The notes under the pieces were generated by a model. That model saw nothing but the letters and a program-made list of their open reading frames with translations. It was not told where the DNA came from and did not search any database. From assembly GCA_019310535.1 (NCBI GenBank), contig JAFDED010000001.1, forward strand, positions 1-64,000: 64,000 nucleotides of DNA, written 5' to 3'. Origin of the DNA: Deltaproteobacteria bacterium (GTDB taxonomy: Bacteria; Desulfobacterota; JAFDED01). Position 1 is the stretch's first letter, and every line of letters starts with the position of its first letter. Position numbers and translations under genes: made by a program. This document shows, one piece after another, positions 63,438 through 64,000 of the stretch.

Positions 63438-64000
63438 GACGCAATGCCGCCGCAATAAAAGATCGGAAAAGGGGATGCGGGTTCATGGGGCGTGATTTGA
63501 ACTCCGGGTGAAACTGGCACCCCACATACCAGGGATGATCCTGCAACTCCACGATCTCCACCAGGTCGCCCTCCGGGTAAATCCCGCTGAAAATCAGGCC
63601 GTTGCGTTGAAAATCATCCCGGTAGCTGTTGTTGAGCTCATACCGGTGCCGGTGGCGCTCGCTTATCTCCAGTGTGCCGTAGGCACTGGCGGCACGAGTG
63701 CCGTCCGTCAGAACGCAAGGATATGATCCCAACCGCATGGTCCCGCCTTTTTTTCCGATACCGCGTTGGGATTCCATCAGGTCGATGACAGGATGGGGCG
63801 TCTGTTCGTTGAACTCCCGGGAGTTGGCCTCGTTGAGCTTCAATACATTACGGGCGTATTCTACAACGGACATCTGCATACCCAGGCAAATACCGAAGTA
63901 CGGTATCTTGTTCTCCCGGGCAAAGCGGACAGATCGTATCTTGCCCTCGGAGCCCCTCATCCCGAACCCGCCGGGGACCAGGATTCCATGGACACCGGAC
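63424..64000 (-). CDS. pyrG: CTP synthase PyrG (C-terminal part, cut by window edge)
   Basis: The last ~191 codons are present; the frame is open to the window edge. The glutamine amidotransferase domain is clear: [12 protein letters not shown], the nucleophile Cys in [14 protein letters not shown], then [20 protein letters not shown] and [10 protein letters not shown] with the catalytic His-Glu. It amidates UTP to CTP. Upstream gene of the kds-lpt-rpoN block, overlapping kdsA by 14 bp. Confidence 0.97.
   Translation of the reverse strand, partial: SGVHGILVPGGFGMRGSEGKIRSVRFARENKIPYFGICLGMQMSVVEYARNVLKLNEANSREFNEQTPHPVIDLMESQRGIGKKGGTMRLGSYPCVLTDGTRAASAYGTLEISERHRHRYELNNSYRDDFQRNGLIFSGIYPEGDLVEIVELQDHPWYVGCQFHPEFKSRPMNPHPLFRSFIAAALRHANG

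Overview
The window looks like a chromosomal stretch from a Gram-negative anaerobe of the Desulfobacterota (the former Deltaproteobacteria). The main evidence is the right-hand gene order pyrG-kdsA-kdsD-kdsC-lptC-lptA-lptB-rpoN-hpf-ptsN-rapZ followed by mannose-family PTS proteins, an order I recall from that group. LPS (Kdo, Lpt) genes show an outer membrane. Several carboxylate and peptide uptake systems and a cobalamin acyl-CoA mutase suggest fermentative, syntrophic or sulfate-reducing use of organic acids. The exact lineage is inference.

Layout: 0-0.8 kb holds fossil insertion sequences. 1-6.2 kb (minus strand) is a peptide-type ABC uptake operon (solute-binding protein, M20 peptidase, two permeases) interrupted by a hairpin-rich repeat. 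6.5-9.7 kb is a large AsmA-like envelope protein. 9.9-10.6 kb is a decayed ISL3 transposase. 10.6-13.4 kb is gap-tpiA-secG-tRNA-Leu. 13.4-17.4 kb carries a cyclic-nucleotide-binding protein, a K+ channel and an MltD-like lysozyme. 17.6-21.8 kb has a divergent KptA-like protein, an AAA ATPase/VWA pair and yacG. 22-29.2 kb (minus) is one run, pxpA-pxpB-pxpC-binding protein-livH-livM-livG-livF, suggesting import and hydrolysis of 5-oxoproline or a similar cyclic amide.

29.7-33.5 kb holds an MBL-fold hydrolase, a short cysteinyl-ligase with MshC hallmarks and an MshA-like glycosyltransferase: a candidate low-molecular-weight thiol pathway. A type IV pilin, a 49-residue membrane ORF and a PP2C phosphatase follow. 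35.7-42.6 kb (minus) is a compact operon of TAXI-TRAP transporter, acyl-CoA synthetase and a two-subunit B12 mutase whose specificity residues look like isobutyryl-CoA rather than methylmalonyl-CoA mutase: a carboxylate import, activation and rearrangement pathway. 43-47 kb has CYTH and PHP proteins, a second permease pair and an elongator tRNA-Met. 47-51.7 kb has a VCBS-repeat protein and a glycerate kinase/PTPS-like/FolE2 operon. 51.6-64 kb (minus) is the HAD, RimI, PTS, RapZ, RpoN, Lpt, Kdo and PyrG block.

Three dispersed non-coding repeat families are visible: a 140-143 bp nested-hairpin element (three copies), a 75-99 bp element (two copies), and a pair of flanks that looks like a filled versus empty insertion site. 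The most interesting systems are the MshC/MshA-like cluster, the ICM-like mutase operon and the repeat families. All functional assignments come from reading motifs; no searches were run.
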